Assembly (NCBI GenBank): GCA_964421675.1 | Contig: CAYQXV010000031.1 | Coordinates: 1 to 39,753 of the forward strand | DNA length: 39,753 bases | Reading direction: 5' to 3' | Source of the DNA: CALLPQ01 sp964421675 | GTDB lineage: Bacteria; Pseudomonadota; Alphaproteobacteria; Caulobacterales; Parvularculaceae | Part shown: positions 30,321 to 38,978 of the stretch, one piece after another | Layout: each line of letters opens with the position of its first letter | Numbering within the stretch: the first letter of the stretch is position 1 | Made by a program: the position numbers and the translations under genes | The notes under the pieces: generated by a model | The model's database searches: none | Told to the model about the DNA's origin: nothing | The model's input: only the letters and a program-made list of their open reading frames with translations

Positions 30321-30529
30321 GAAAGTCTCAATTCTAATAAGGGCGTCGTGTAACCAAAATGCCAATTACCTAAAAGCGTGATGCGAGCCACTTTATCGCT
30401 GTCGCGGCAATGCATCTGGCGTTAGTCTTCTGTTTACCATAGTTGATAAAATCTTGTTAAATTTTTCTCGATAGGGTGGTCGAAGAAGCGGGGAGGCTTT
30501 CGATTGGACCAATGAAGGGTCAGGCTTCC

Positions 30530-30706
30530 ATGAAGATTCGTTTTTTATGCCTTGTGGCCCTCGCGGCGACCCTGTTTGCCGGGCAATTTTTTACCGGATC
30601 ATCAACAAATCCGTCAGTATCTGCTGCCCAGTCACAAACGCCTGATAATTTTGTGCCCACTCTTCCTGGAGAGCTCGCCCGCGAGCCCGTCACCGACAAG
30701 AAATAA
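30530..30706 (+). CDS. Small secreted protein, unknown
   Basis: 58 residues from the ATG at 30530, beginning with a typical signal peptide (MKIRFLCLVALAATLFAGQFF) and leaving a short Ser/Gln/Thr-rich chain ending GELAREPVTDKK. In-frame ATGs at 30476 and 30512 would add residues without helping the signal. The stop is exactly adjacent to the stop of the convergent ygfZ gene. No function can be assigned; it could also be an expressed fragment. Confidence 0.5.
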   Translation: MKIRFLCLVALAATLFAGQFFTGSSTNPSVSAAQSQTPDNFVPTLPGELAREPVTDKK

Positions 30707-31618
30707 TTAGCCGTCAGTATTGGGCGTTGTCATATAATCTGGCGCGCGGATGGAAACGACCGCTTCTTTATAATTGGCCTTTGTGGCCCCGGCCAGACGG
30801 TCAACTCGAAAAACCCCTAAAGCAATAATTGAGGCGACTTCATCGCTGGGTCCTAAGATTGTGCCGACGGCGGCGTCATCAATCGTAATCTTTTCACCGG
30901 ACTGAAAGGGCAGCGCCCCATCGTCTTCGGTGTTTTGTTCAATAATCAGTGTGCGTTTTCTAATATCGCTTTTGCGCATCATCCGGCTGGTAACTTCTTG
31001 CCCCACAAAGCATCCCTTTTTGCGCGATACACCGCCCAGCAGATCATAATTCATATCCAATAAAAACTGACTATCCGGCGCAAAATCGCGCCCGAGCGCG
31101 GGAATGCCGTGGCGGCGCTCCCATACATAATAGGGATCTGGGGTCTCGATTTTTTCTGGGTCCGTTGGTGTGTCCGCCGCGATGGGCTCATAACAGCGCA
31201 GCCCTAACGGGGCCCATCTGGGATCGTGTGCGGTGAGCGCGCCTGAAGGTGCGCCAGAAGGTGCGTTTACGGAGTCGTCTGAAGGGGCAGGGTCAAAAAT
31301 TGCACGCACACCGTGGCTAGAAATTGGGTCTAGTGAAACATCAGCGCGCAAACGATAGAGCTTTAAACGCTTTAAAAGTGTTGCGGCAAACTCCTGGGCG
31401 ACATCGATCCAAAATCCGTCTGGTGTTTTCAAAAGGAAAAACTCAAAAGCGATTTTGCCCTGCGGGGTCAGCAAGGTGGTAAATCTTAAATCGCCTGCGC
31501 TTAGCCGCTCCACATCCGTTGAGACGAGCCCCTGAAACAGGGTTTCGGCGTCTTTGCCCTCGGCTCGAATAAGGGCGCGGTCGGTTAGGCTAAGAGTGGT
31601 GGGTGTGTTTTTATCCAT
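30707..31618 (-). CDS. ygfZ: YgfZ/GcvT-like folate-binding protein
   Basis: 303 residues. The YgfZ family signature is present as KKGCFVGQEVTSRM (the conserved K-G-C-x-x-G-Q-E) near residue 215, with the conserved N-terminal LIRAEGKDAETLFQGLVSTDV and the middle motif LLTPQGKIAFEFFLL. These tetrahydrofolate-dependent proteins help assembly or repair of iron-sulfur clusters, for example for MiaB. A short insertion of repeated Ala-Pro-Ser-Gly (APSGAPSGAL) lies near residue 120. Lies between two plus-strand genes; upstream is a divergent hypothetical gene. Confidence 0.92.
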   Translation of the reverse strand: MDKNTPTTLSLTDRALIRAEGKDAETLFQGLVSTDVERLSAGDLRFTTLLTPQGKIAFEFFLLKTPDGFWIDVAQEFAATLLKRLKLYRLRADVSLDPISSHGVRAIFDPAPSDDSVNAPSGAPSGALTAHDPRWAPLGLRCYEPIAADTPTDPEKIETPDPYYVWERRHGIPALGRDFAPDSQFLLDMNYDLLGGVSRKKGCFVGQEVTSRMMRKSDIRKRTLIIEQNTEDDGALPFQSGEKITIDDAAVGTILGPSDEVASIIALGVFRVDRLAGATKANYKEAVVSIRAPDYMTTPNTDG

Positions 31619-31717
31619 AGGAAAACATGTAAGCGCGTCAGATGCGCTTGTGAAGATCCGCGCCTTTTCTTTTTATCATGCGTTTTTTCAGGGGCCTTTT
31701 TGGCCGCCAGATGCGGT

Positions 31718-32407
31718 GTGAAAAAAAATCTATCCACACCCTATGGGCCCGGCCTTATCTTGCTGACCATTGTGACCTGTTTTCTCGATCTTGATATTAG
31801 CATTGATGGTGCACCATGCTCACGCACTGCTACCCGCGCGCCCGATAATGGCGGTGGGCGCAACAATGACGGGGAAACCGACTTTGAACGCGCATTGCGC
31901 GAACGTTATCAACGCCTGTCTCTCCTCACGTTAGATTTGGCGCAAGCCGCAGGCGAACACGCCCAGACGGTCGCGGCGCATGTAAACAAAACCCAAAGCC
32001 CGGCCCATAGCGCGGATTTGAACAAAGCGATTTTGTCGGTCACGCGGTTGGTGCGCGCCCACCAAACCATTGAGCGGTTGCGCAGCGGCAAGCCTCTACC
32101 GAAAAGGCGCGCGCCTGCGCTGCGCGATGTTGATCGCAAACCGAGCGGCACCGTCATGTTTATCCCCAATATTGTGCGCCCGCCCCAGCCGGCCTGCGGG
32201 GATCGGCCGGTCTGCGTAGCCAAGCTGGTTGGGCCGGTGCGCAATTGTGAAATAGAAGATGCTGCGCGCCTTGCGGATACACAATTTCATCGGCCATGGC
32301 TTTCGCTAAAAGTTCCTCCGTACTCGAAAGATTGGCACTATCCAGCGCCATGGGCCGAGCGGGGCGGGGCCCGCCCTATTCCCCACACCAGTTTTGCCCC
32401 GCCTTAA
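31718..32407 (+). CDS. Hypothetical protein
   Basis: 229 residues if the GTG at 31718 is used; a TTG at 31700 is also in frame, and no ATG occurs before residue 145. The first part has a hydrophobic run (GLILLTIVTCFLDLDI), then a charged helix ERALRERYQRLSLLTLDLAQAAGEHAQ and a second one (AILSVTRLVRAHQTIERLR); the rest is Pro/Arg-rich. I do not recognise it. The helical middle looks like a real alphaproteobacterial protein, but the ends are doubtful and no good Shine-Dalgarno is visible. Located between ygfZ and the dihydroorotase gene. Confidence 0.45.
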   Translation: MKKNLSTPYGPGLILLTIVTCFLDLDISIDGAPCSRTATRAPDNGGGRNNDGETDFERALRERYQRLSLLTLDLAQAAGEHAQTVAAHVNKTQSPAHSADLNKAILSVTRLVRAHQTIERLRSGKPLPKRRAPALRDVDRKPSGTVMFIPNIVRPPQPACGDRPVCVAKLVGPVRNCEIEDAARLADTQFHRPWLSLKVPPYSKDWHYPAPWAERGGARPIPHTSFAPP

Positions 32408-32556
32408 CAGTTTTACCGTGAGGCTGTCCTTGTCGCCTGCGTCCCAACGGGGTAAAGACGTAGCGTAGCTGGCCGGGATATCATTCGCAAAAAGCGCGTT
32501 TTATCTGCCGACCTGCACGCATTTGACAGGCATCCATACAGGTAAAACAGCCCCTC

Positions 32557-33888
32557 ATGAAAAAAACATACGACCTGATTTTAAAAAACGGCACGGTGGT
32601 CAATCACGATGGTGAAGGCCAGCGCGATATTGGCGTGCAAAACGGGCGTATCGCCCATATTGGCAATCTGACTGGCAGTGATGGCGGGCAGGTGATCGAT
32701 TGTACGGGGCTGCATGTGCTGCCGGGCGTTATCGATAGTCAGGTGCATTTTCGCGAGCCGGGCCCTGTGCATAAAGAAGATCTGGAAACCGGTGCGCGTG
32801 CGGCTGTGCTGGGCGGTGTTACCTCTGTGTTTGAAATGCCAAACACCAATCCGCTCACCATTACCGCCGATGCGATTAATGATAAGCTGAACCGCGCTGC
32901 CGGGCGCATGGCCTGTGATCATGCCTTCTATGTGGGGGCGACCCACAATAATCCCGAACAATTAATTGACCTTGAGCGCTTGCCGGGTGTGTGCGGGGTG
33001 AAAATTTTCATGGGCGCGTCAACCGGGGATTTGCTGGTTGAAGATGATGAGGGCGTGCGCGAGGTATTGCGCCATGGCTCGCGGCGGGTGGCCATTCACT
33101 CTGAAGATGAAATGATGTTGCGTGAGGGAAAATCCCTCGCCCGCGAAGGCGACTGGACGAGCCACCCGCAAGTGCGCAGTGCAGCGGCGGCTGTGCGGTG
33201 TACGGAGCGTTTATTGCGCCTTGCCCGCGAAACCGGACGGCGCATTCATGTCCTGCATATTTCAACCGCCGATGAGGTACCCATTCTGGCGGCGAACCGC
33301 GATATTGCCAGCGCCGAAGTAACCCCGCAGCATCTGACCTTGGAAGCCCCTGGCTGCTATGAACAAATGCAAGGCCGGGCTCAGATGAACCCGCCAATCC
33401 GCTCGGCAGAACATCGCGCAGGTCTATGGACAGGTCTCGCCCAAGGGGTGTTTGATGTGATCGGATCAGATCATGCCCCGCATACGCTGGAAGAAAAAGC
33501 AAATCCTTATCCGGCCTCCCCGTCGGGCATGCCCGGTGTGCAAACCTTGGTGCCGGTCATGCTGACCCATGTTGTTGAAGGACGATTGTCGCTGGCGCGG
33601 TTTGTTGATTTGACCGCCCACGGGCCGCAGCGAATTTTTGGCATTGCCGGTAAAGGGCGTCTTGGTATTGGCTATGATGCCGATTTCACCGTCGTTGATA
33701 TGAAAGCAAGCCGCAAAATTACCGATGATTGGTCGGCCAGCAAATCAGGATGGACGCCGTTTGACGGGTTTACCGCAAAAGCGTGGGCCGTTGGGACAAT
33801 CATTCGCGGGGAGCGCGTTATGTGGAATGATGAACTTATCGGTGCGCCTGCTGGCAAGCCGGTGCGCTTTCAGGAGACGTTAAATTAG
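32557..33888 (+). CDS. pyrC: Dihydroorotase (class I, Gln variant)
   Basis: 443 residues. It closes carbamoyl-aspartate to dihydroorotate in pyrimidine synthesis. Visible: the metal motif as DSQVHFREPG, where the first His of the usual H-x-H is Gln; Lys in VKIFMGASTGDLL (carbamylated in related enzymes); HSEDE, HVLHISTADE and the catalytic SDHAPHTLEEK near residue 306-316. I remember the D-x-Q-V-H-F-R-E-P-G form as a frequent alphaproteobacterial variant. Alternative names (hydantoinase or allantoinase-like) are less likely because of the SDHAPH and PHTLEEK motifs. There is no convincing Shine-Dalgarno right before the ATG. Confidence 0.88.
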   Translation: MKKTYDLILKNGTVVNHDGEGQRDIGVQNGRIAHIGNLTGSDGGQVIDCTGLHVLPGVIDSQVHFREPGPVHKEDLETGARAAVLGGVTSVFEMPNTNPLTITADAINDKLNRAAGRMACDHAFYVGATHNNPEQLIDLERLPGVCGVKIFMGASTGDLLVEDDEGVREVLRHGSRRVAIHSEDEMMLREGKSLAREGDWTSHPQVRSAAAAVRCTERLLRLARETGRRIHVLHISTADEVPILAANRDIASAEVTPQHLTLEAPGCYEQMQGRAQMNPPIRSAEHRAGLWTGLAQGVFDVIGSDHAPHTLEEKANPYPASPSGMPGVQTLVPVMLTHVVEGRLSLARFVDLTAHGPQRIFGIAGKGRLGIGYDADFTVVDMKASRKITDDWSASKSGWTPFDGFTAKAWAVGTIIRGERVMWNDELIGAPAGKPVRFQETLN

Positions 33889-33909
33889 CGCGGCGCGTTA
33901 AGCGGCAAG

Positions 33910-35085
33910 TTAAATGCGTGTGTTTTCGCAACGGATGCTCATCTCTTCAATCCATTGACGGATAAGCGAAATGCCTTCGTCATGGGCAAGGCTTCGCCCC
34001 AGCTCTGGCATCATCGCGGCCGGATCGCGCGTTTCCATCCGGTGCACAAGAATAGACGCATCGGGCGCACTGGGCGCAATATCAACACGGCGCCCGCCCG
34101 TGCCAGCGCCTGCCGCAACGGCATTTTTGCAGATACCAAGATGGGGCAGGCTGTCATTTTCAAGATTGAGATGCAACCCCGATGTATCCGCAGGGCCAAC
34201 CGGATTGTGGCAATGAGCGCAATTCACATCAAGATAAGCGCGTGCACGCGCTGCTATGGTGGCCGACGGATCGCTCCACACCGGAGTGGCTGAAGGGGCT
34301 TGCGTTAAAGGAGCAAGAAAACCAACCTCTACCAAATGGTCAAGTTGGTTTTGGATACCATCCTTATACGTATTATCAATATTTAAGTTACGCCCTTTTG
34401 GCCCTAATGGCCTTATGTGTTTTTCAGTAGCATTTGGAATGTGACAGCCAGCACACTGATTAATGTTGGGAACCGAATAAACAAAATCATGCGCCGTACC
34501 ATCATCCTTTGTCAGGGTGAGCGGTTTGATCGCTCCGGTACGCTTTAGCTGCGCATCGCGCTGGTCGTCATCCCAGATATAGGAAATCGGCTCCCAGCCC
34601 GATGCCCGGCGCACAAGCAAGCGCGTTTCGATAAGGCGATGCTTGCTGAGATCAAGACCCAATTGCTGACGGTTCGCATGGGCCTGTGAAACTGGTTTAA
34701 TTTGTCCCCGTTGTCCCGTTTTATAGTAGAATGTTTTGGTGATGACCGTGCCAATGGGAAACGCCAGAATATCATTGTCACGGTAGAGGGCCTGGTGGGT
34801 ACCGGTATCGCTATCAGCTTCTTGCGCTAGCCAGATGGTTCTGAGCTTGCCTGCATAATCGGAAAAAAGCGGCGTTGCGAGGGTGTAAGGAACAACGCTG
34901 TTGGCGGGCCGCAGGATGGTGCCATCACGGTCGAGCTGGCCCCAGGCGCTCAAAAGTTGCGGATTGTCTTGCGCATGAAAGAGCGGCGTTGCGCGTTCGC
35001 GGTCAGATGGAGACTCAGGATTAGGCGAACATCCCGCCAGTGCCATCGCAATGAAAAAAGTAAAGAGAGACGAAACTCGGATCAT
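33910..35085 (-). CDS. Dihaem c-type cytochrome-like lipoprotein (HNE_0200 family)
   Basis: 391 residues from the ATG at 35083-35085, which overlaps the previous stop (ATGA). The signal peptide ends in a lipobox (ALAGC), so it is lipid-anchored in the envelope. Two haem-binding motifs CxxCH are visible: QCAGCH in the middle and NCAHCH further on; Met or His ligands are likely at the end. The arrangement matches the family named after Hyphomonas neptunium HNE_0200 (TIGR03806, from memory), which is always found beside a parallel beta-helix protein. Electron transfer or a periplasmic redox reaction is expected; the partner is unknown. Confidence 0.82.
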   Translation of the reverse strand: MIRVSSLFTFFIAMALAGCSPNPESPSDRERATPLFHAQDNPQLLSAWGQLDRDGTILRPANSVVPYTLATPLFSDYAGKLRTIWLAQEADSDTGTHQALYRDNDILAFPIGTVITKTFYYKTGQRGQIKPVSQAHANRQQLGLDLSKHRLIETRLLVRRASGWEPISYIWDDDQRDAQLKRTGAIKPLTLTKDDGTAHDFVYSVPNINQCAGCHIPNATEKHIRPLGPKGRNLNIDNTYKDGIQNQLDHLVEVGFLAPLTQAPSATPVWSDPSATIAARARAYLDVNCAHCHNPVGPADTSGLHLNLENDSLPHLGICKNAVAAGAGTGGRRVDIAPSAPDASILVHRMETRDPAAMMPELGRSLAHDEGISLIRQWIEEMSIRCENTRI

Positions 35086-36284
35086 AAGGCTGCAAGTTGA
35101 ACCGGAGAAAGGGCTGGAATGGTGCATGCAAAGGGCTCGCGCACAATCTGAATATTTTTATTATTGCCGGGCATGTCAGCGTTTAAAACTTCCACAGCGC
35201 TGTCTTTCACACAAATTTTCGCCGATGCAGCATCGCTGCGCGCATAGCCATCCCAAAGAATGTCAGGAAGATTGCCCGATAGCCCAAACATGGCGGTTTT
35301 TAAGGCTTTCAGCTCAAGCCCGTCCGGTGAGTTGCCGCCGCCGACAAGTGTGTTGTCGTAGATTGAGATAAATTCTGGATAAGGATCAAAGGTTTCTTCC
35401 ATGCCATCATCGCCGAAATTTGCCGAATAGATAGAGGAAATAATGATGTTAGCGGTTTTGTTGTTGCGAATTTCATTATTGAAAATTTCAACATAGTCAT
35501 GGGAATTAACCACCACGCCGGAGCCCGCGGGCACGCTCGCTACGGGCGTTCCTTTGTGGCCAAAATTCTTGGTGTTGTTTTCGTCAATGACATTTTCAAA
35601 CACCCGTACATTGCCGCCATATTGGGTGAGGTTCGGCATGTTGAAAACAAGAATGCCGCCCGTATTGTTTGTCGCGGTGTTGCCATAGACATCAGCGTTG
35701 GTGGTGTTTTCAATTTCGATACCCGCAACATTAAATTCAGCGCGATTATTGCGAACGATGACGCGGTCGGACTGTCCGACATAAATGCCTGCATCAGAAG
35801 CGCCAATGGCCACGCAATCTTCAATCAGCACATTTTTGGTTTGAACGGGATAAAATCCGTACGCCCCGTTTTTGGTTTTTGGCCCTCCGGTCCATTCGGT
35901 GCGGACCCGGCGGAAAACAATATTTTCCCCTTCATTGACTTTAATGGCGTCGCCAGTTGTGTTTTCAAAAGCGAGGTCTTCAATGGTAAAGTTGGATGCG
36001 GTCACCAGCAGCCCTTCGGCACCAGCAAGCTGGCCGGTAAAATCGAGGATGGTTTTATCGATGCCCGCACCGCGCAGCGTGACCCCGTCAACGCTCAGGG
36101 AAAGGCTGCGATTAAATTCAAAGCGGCCAGCGGGAATGGTGATGACATCGCCCGGCGTAGCGTCGAGCAACTGGGTCAGCAGTTTTTCCTGATAGTCTGT
36201 ATCAATAGCAGTATCTTGTTGCTGCTGCGAGCATGCGGCAATCAGGCTAAAAATCGAAAAAATCAAGATGATCCGGCTCATCAT
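35082..36284 (-). CDS. Parallel beta-helix lipoprotein, partner of the dihaem protein
   Basis: 400 residues. Signal peptide with lipobox LIAAC, then a right-handed parallel beta-helix: repeated units such as NVLIEDCVAIGASDAGIYV, VIVRNNRAEFNVAGIEI, DVYGNTATNNTGGILVF with N-ladder residues. It begins with DVITIPAGRFEFNRSLSLSVDGVTLRGAG, typical for such folds. It matches the TIGR03805 group (from memory) found next to the HNE_0200-type dihaem protein. It may bind or cleave a polysaccharide in the periplasm, but no catalytic residues are obvious. Coupled to the downstream cytochrome gene by an ATGA overlap. Confidence 0.82.
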   Translation of the reverse strand: MMSRIILIFSIFSLIAACSQQQQDTAIDTDYQEKLLTQLLDATPGDVITIPAGRFEFNRSLSLSVDGVTLRGAGIDKTILDFTGQLAGAEGLLVTASNFTIEDLAFENTTGDAIKVNEGENIVFRRVRTEWTGGPKTKNGAYGFYPVQTKNVLIEDCVAIGASDAGIYVGQSDRVIVRNNRAEFNVAGIEIENTTNADVYGNTATNNTGGILVFNMPNLTQYGGNVRVFENVIDENNTKNFGHKGTPVASVPAGSGVVVNSHDYVEIFNNEIRNNKTANIIISSIYSANFGDDGMEETFDPYPEFISIYDNTLVGGGNSPDGLELKALKTAMFGLSGNLPDILWDGYARSDAASAKICVKDSAVEVLNADMPGNNKNIQIVREPFACTIPALSPVQLAAL

Positions 36285-36410
36285 ACATCTCCCATTTGGG
36301 GCGTTGTTTTCATGCTTGCCCCCATTGTTTGGCGTATGGTGACGCAGAAGGGCCTCGCGGGCAAGGCAATGATACAGCGGGCGCTAGTCGAAAAGCGCGC
36401 TGTGCAGCAA

Positions 36411-37265
36411 TTATGCGGTTTTGGCGCGTTTGGCCCTCTTTTTGGCTACCGTTTTGGTACTTGTTTTGGCTTTTGGTTTTGCCCCAACGGGGGCGGGCTG
36501 CGGGCGAGTGAAAAGCCACGTATCCTCGGTCGAGCCTTGCGGATCAAACCGGTATTTATCAACCGAAAACGCTTTCAAATCGGCTGCCTTTTCAATTCGG
36601 TTTTCAATGGCGTATCGCGCCATCAAGCCGCGCGCGCGTTTTGCATAAAACTGCAATTGTCGCAATTTCCCGTCTTTTTCTTCCTTAAAGACCGGGGTGA
36701 TAATCTGTGCGCTCAGCGTCTTTTTATCGACCACGGAAAAATATTCATTCGAGGCCAGATTAATTATCGTCTTCTCATCGTGTTCACGCAGCGCCTTGTT
36801 GAGGGTGCCGGAGACTTTATCGCCCCAAAACTCATAGAGATTGCGCCCGCGCGGATTTTTCAATCGGGTCCCCATTTCCAACCGGTACGGTTCAATCGCG
36901 TCAAGCGGCCTCAAAATTCCATAAAGCCCGGACAAGATGCGCAAATGGTCCTGTGCAAACTCAAGATCATCCGTAGACAATGTATTGGCATCAAGACCAA
37001 GATAGACATCACCGTTAAAGGCAAGGGCTGCATGTTTGGTGCCGCGCCCGGTGCCGGTTGCCTGCAATGCCTGGAACCGCTGATAGTTCAAATCCGCAAG
37101 ATTGTCGGAAATGCCCATCAGCCTTTTCAGGTCCGCACGGCTCAGATCGATGGTCACGCCAGACAGCTCTTTGGTGTCTTTCAACAGACCCGGCCGGGTT
37201 GCGCGCGGGACATCTTTGACCGGGTCAAAGTTCAAGTTTTTCGCAGGAGACAGCAAGGTAATCAT
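36411..37265 (-). CDS. yaaA: YaaA family peroxide-stress protein
   Basis: 284 residues. YaaA limits free iron and so protects DNA and proteins from peroxide damage. The family start MITLLSPAKNLNF and blocks ALAFNGDVYLGLDA, LRILSGLYGILRPLDAIEPYRLEMG and IINLASNEYFSVVD are all present. The C-terminus has an extra Lys/Ala/Pro-rich tail (APVGAKPKAKTSTKTVAKKRAKRAKTA region) of about 25 residues that most YaaA proteins lack; it looks like a flexible basic tail that may bind nucleic acid. It lies just after the FAD oxidase gene on the same strand with a 14-base gap. Confidence 0.93.
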   Translation of the reverse strand: MITLLSPAKNLNFDPVKDVPRATRPGLLKDTKELSGVTIDLSRADLKRLMGISDNLADLNYQRFQALQATGTGRGTKHAALAFNGDVYLGLDANTLSTDDLEFAQDHLRILSGLYGILRPLDAIEPYRLEMGTRLKNPRGRNLYEFWGDKVSGTLNKALREHDEKTIINLASNEYFSVVDKKTLSAQIITPVFKEEKDGKLRQLQFYAKRARGLMARYAIENRIEKAADLKAFSVDKYRFDPQGSTEDTWLFTRPQPAPVGAKPKAKTSTKTVAKKRAKRAKTA

Positions 37266-37279
37266 AAAGGACCGTTTCG

Positions 37280-38719
37280 TTATCGCTGGTTGGGCAGGAC
37301 AAGCATTTTGCCCGGGTTCATAATATTATGAGGATCGATGGCGGTCTTCACCGCATGCATCATGGCAAGTTCAACCGAGTCTTTGTGCTTTGCCAATATC
37401 TCTTTTTTGTGGGTCCCGATACCGTGCTCCGCCGATATCGATCCACCAAATTGCGCAATGACATCATAAACGGCGGCCTCTATGGCAGGGCGTTGGTCGT
37501 CGAGCGCGGTTTTTGACGCGCCCTCTGGCGGAATAATATCATAATGAATATTGCCATCGCCCACATGACCAAAGGCGGCAATGCGCGCGGCAGGAGCAAC
37601 CTGTTGAATGGCGCGCGCGGCGGTTTGCAAAAATTGCGGGATCGCGCTGATCGGCACCGATACATCATGGCGCGCGCCCACGCCTTCGCCGTTAAGGGCC
37701 TGGGAAACATGATGGCGCAACCGCCAAAAGTCATCGCGCTGGGTTTCATTGCTGGCGACCGCGACATCGCTGGTCAGCCCCTCTTCAATCGCGCCCGCGA
37801 GCAGAGTTTCGACCAATGGTTTCAAATGGGCGCCATGGCCTGCGGAAAATTCAATCAGGCCGTAGAACGGATAGGTTTGGGCAAGCGGCAACCTTGTATT
37901 GGGGATATGACGCAGCACCAAATTGATGCACATCTCATCGATCAGTTCAAAGGACGAGACAAGCCCGCCGCTTCCCCCTTGCAGGCGTGGCAACAGGGCG
38001 ATGATGGCGTCGGCGGACGCCGCGCCAATGAAGACGGTTTCCGTTTGGTGCGGGCGCGCAAACAATTTCAAGACCGCGCGCGTAACAATGCCCAATGTGC
38101 CTTCGCCGCCAATAAAAAGATGTTTGAGGTCGTAGCCGGTATTGTTCTTTCGCAAGCTGTGCAGGCCGTTCCATATCTCGCCATTGGGCAAGACCGCCTC
38201 CAGTCCCAGCACCAGATCGCGCATATTGCCATAGCGCAAAACATTAACGCCGCCCGCATTGGTGGAGATGGCGCCGCCGATCTGGCAGCTCCCTTCCGAT
38301 CCAATCGAAAGGGGAAAAAACCGATCCGCCTCCAGCGCGGCCGATTGTGCCTCTTGCAGGGTCACACCGGCCTCAACGGTCATGGTGTTATCAATCACCG
38401 AGACGCTCTCGATTGTTCTCATGCGCTTGGTGGAAATCAGAATTTCATGGCCATAGGGGATTTGTCCGCCAACAAGCCCGGTATTGCCCCCTTGGGGGGT
38501 AATGGCGATTTTCTTGGCCGCGCAATGTTTAACAATGGCGCAAAGCTCATCACGATTTTGTGGGGCGACAATCATTACCGCGCTGCCATGCCAGCGTTGG
38601 CGCCATTCGGTCAGAAGGGGCGTTTGATCATCGCCGACGATCACGCCTTTTTCGCCAACGATCTGGACGATAGGCGCAAGGGCTGGATCTGCCTGAAGGT
38701 CGCTAATTTGCTGGGTCAT
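37280..38719 (-). CDS. FAD-linked oxidase, D-2-hydroxyacid dehydrogenase-like (GlcD/D2HGDH type)
   Basis: 479 residues. FAD-binding (PCMH) domain with AITPQGGNTGLVGGQIP and GGAISTNAGGVNVLRYGNMRDLVLG, then the FAD-linked oxidase C-terminal domain with GHVGDGNIHYDI and SAEHGIGTHKK, the last two holding the metal- and substrate-binding His and Glu. Family members oxidise D-lactate, glycolate or D-2-hydroxyglutarate. The close form of AFGHVGDGNIHYDI suggests the D-2-hydroxyglutarate group, without certainty. It is upstream of yaaA. Confidence 0.92.
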   Translation of the reverse strand: MTQQISDLQADPALAPIVQIVGEKGVIVGDDQTPLLTEWRQRWHGSAVMIVAPQNRDELCAIVKHCAAKKIAITPQGGNTGLVGGQIPYGHEILISTKRMRTIESVSVIDNTMTVEAGVTLQEAQSAALEADRFFPLSIGSEGSCQIGGAISTNAGGVNVLRYGNMRDLVLGLEAVLPNGEIWNGLHSLRKNNTGYDLKHLFIGGEGTLGIVTRAVLKLFARPHQTETVFIGAASADAIIALLPRLQGGSGGLVSSFELIDEMCINLVLRHIPNTRLPLAQTYPFYGLIEFSAGHGAHLKPLVETLLAGAIEEGLTSDVAVASNETQRDDFWRLRHHVSQALNGEGVGARHDVSVPISAIPQFLQTAARAIQQVAPAARIAAFGHVGDGNIHYDIIPPEGASKTALDDQRPAIEAAVYDVIAQFGGSISAEHGIGTHKKEILAKHKDSVELAMMHAVKTAIDPHNIMNPGKMLVLPNQR

Positions 38720-38760
38720 CGTGCATATCTAGACTGACTAGGGCGCTGTGGAAAGAGGCC

Positions 38761-38790
38761 GATTGTCTCAAATTTGGACGATTGTCTCAA
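38761..38790. repeat. Direct repeat GATTGTCTCAA
   Basis: Two identical 11-base copies at 38761-38771 and 38780-38790, 19 bases apart, in the divergent region between the FAD oxidase gene and the flagellin-like gene. They could be an operator; nothing more can be said. Confidence 0.35.
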
Positions 38791-38978
38791 TTGCAAAAAG
38801 CTGGGCGCGCGAGGGCGGTTTGGCCGGGCAACATCTTACCAAGATGCTCGACAATCATGGTTGGTTGTTAACGCCCCTTAAAACCTCAGCGTGTATGGTG
38901 ATCAAACGTGCCTCTTGGGTACTCCATTTGCTGTTTCGCAAAGGAGGGTGAGGCCAGTTGTGTTGTGGAGTTGCGTTA

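Noticed and set aside
35499..37331. Very long forward open frame of 610 codons
   Set aside because: It lies antisense to the beta-helix protein gene and yaaA, both clearly recognised. Its composition is that of a shadow frame and it has no family features.
37544..38737. Forward open frame of 397 codons
   Set aside because: Antisense to the FAD-linked oxidase gene, which shows all family motifs.
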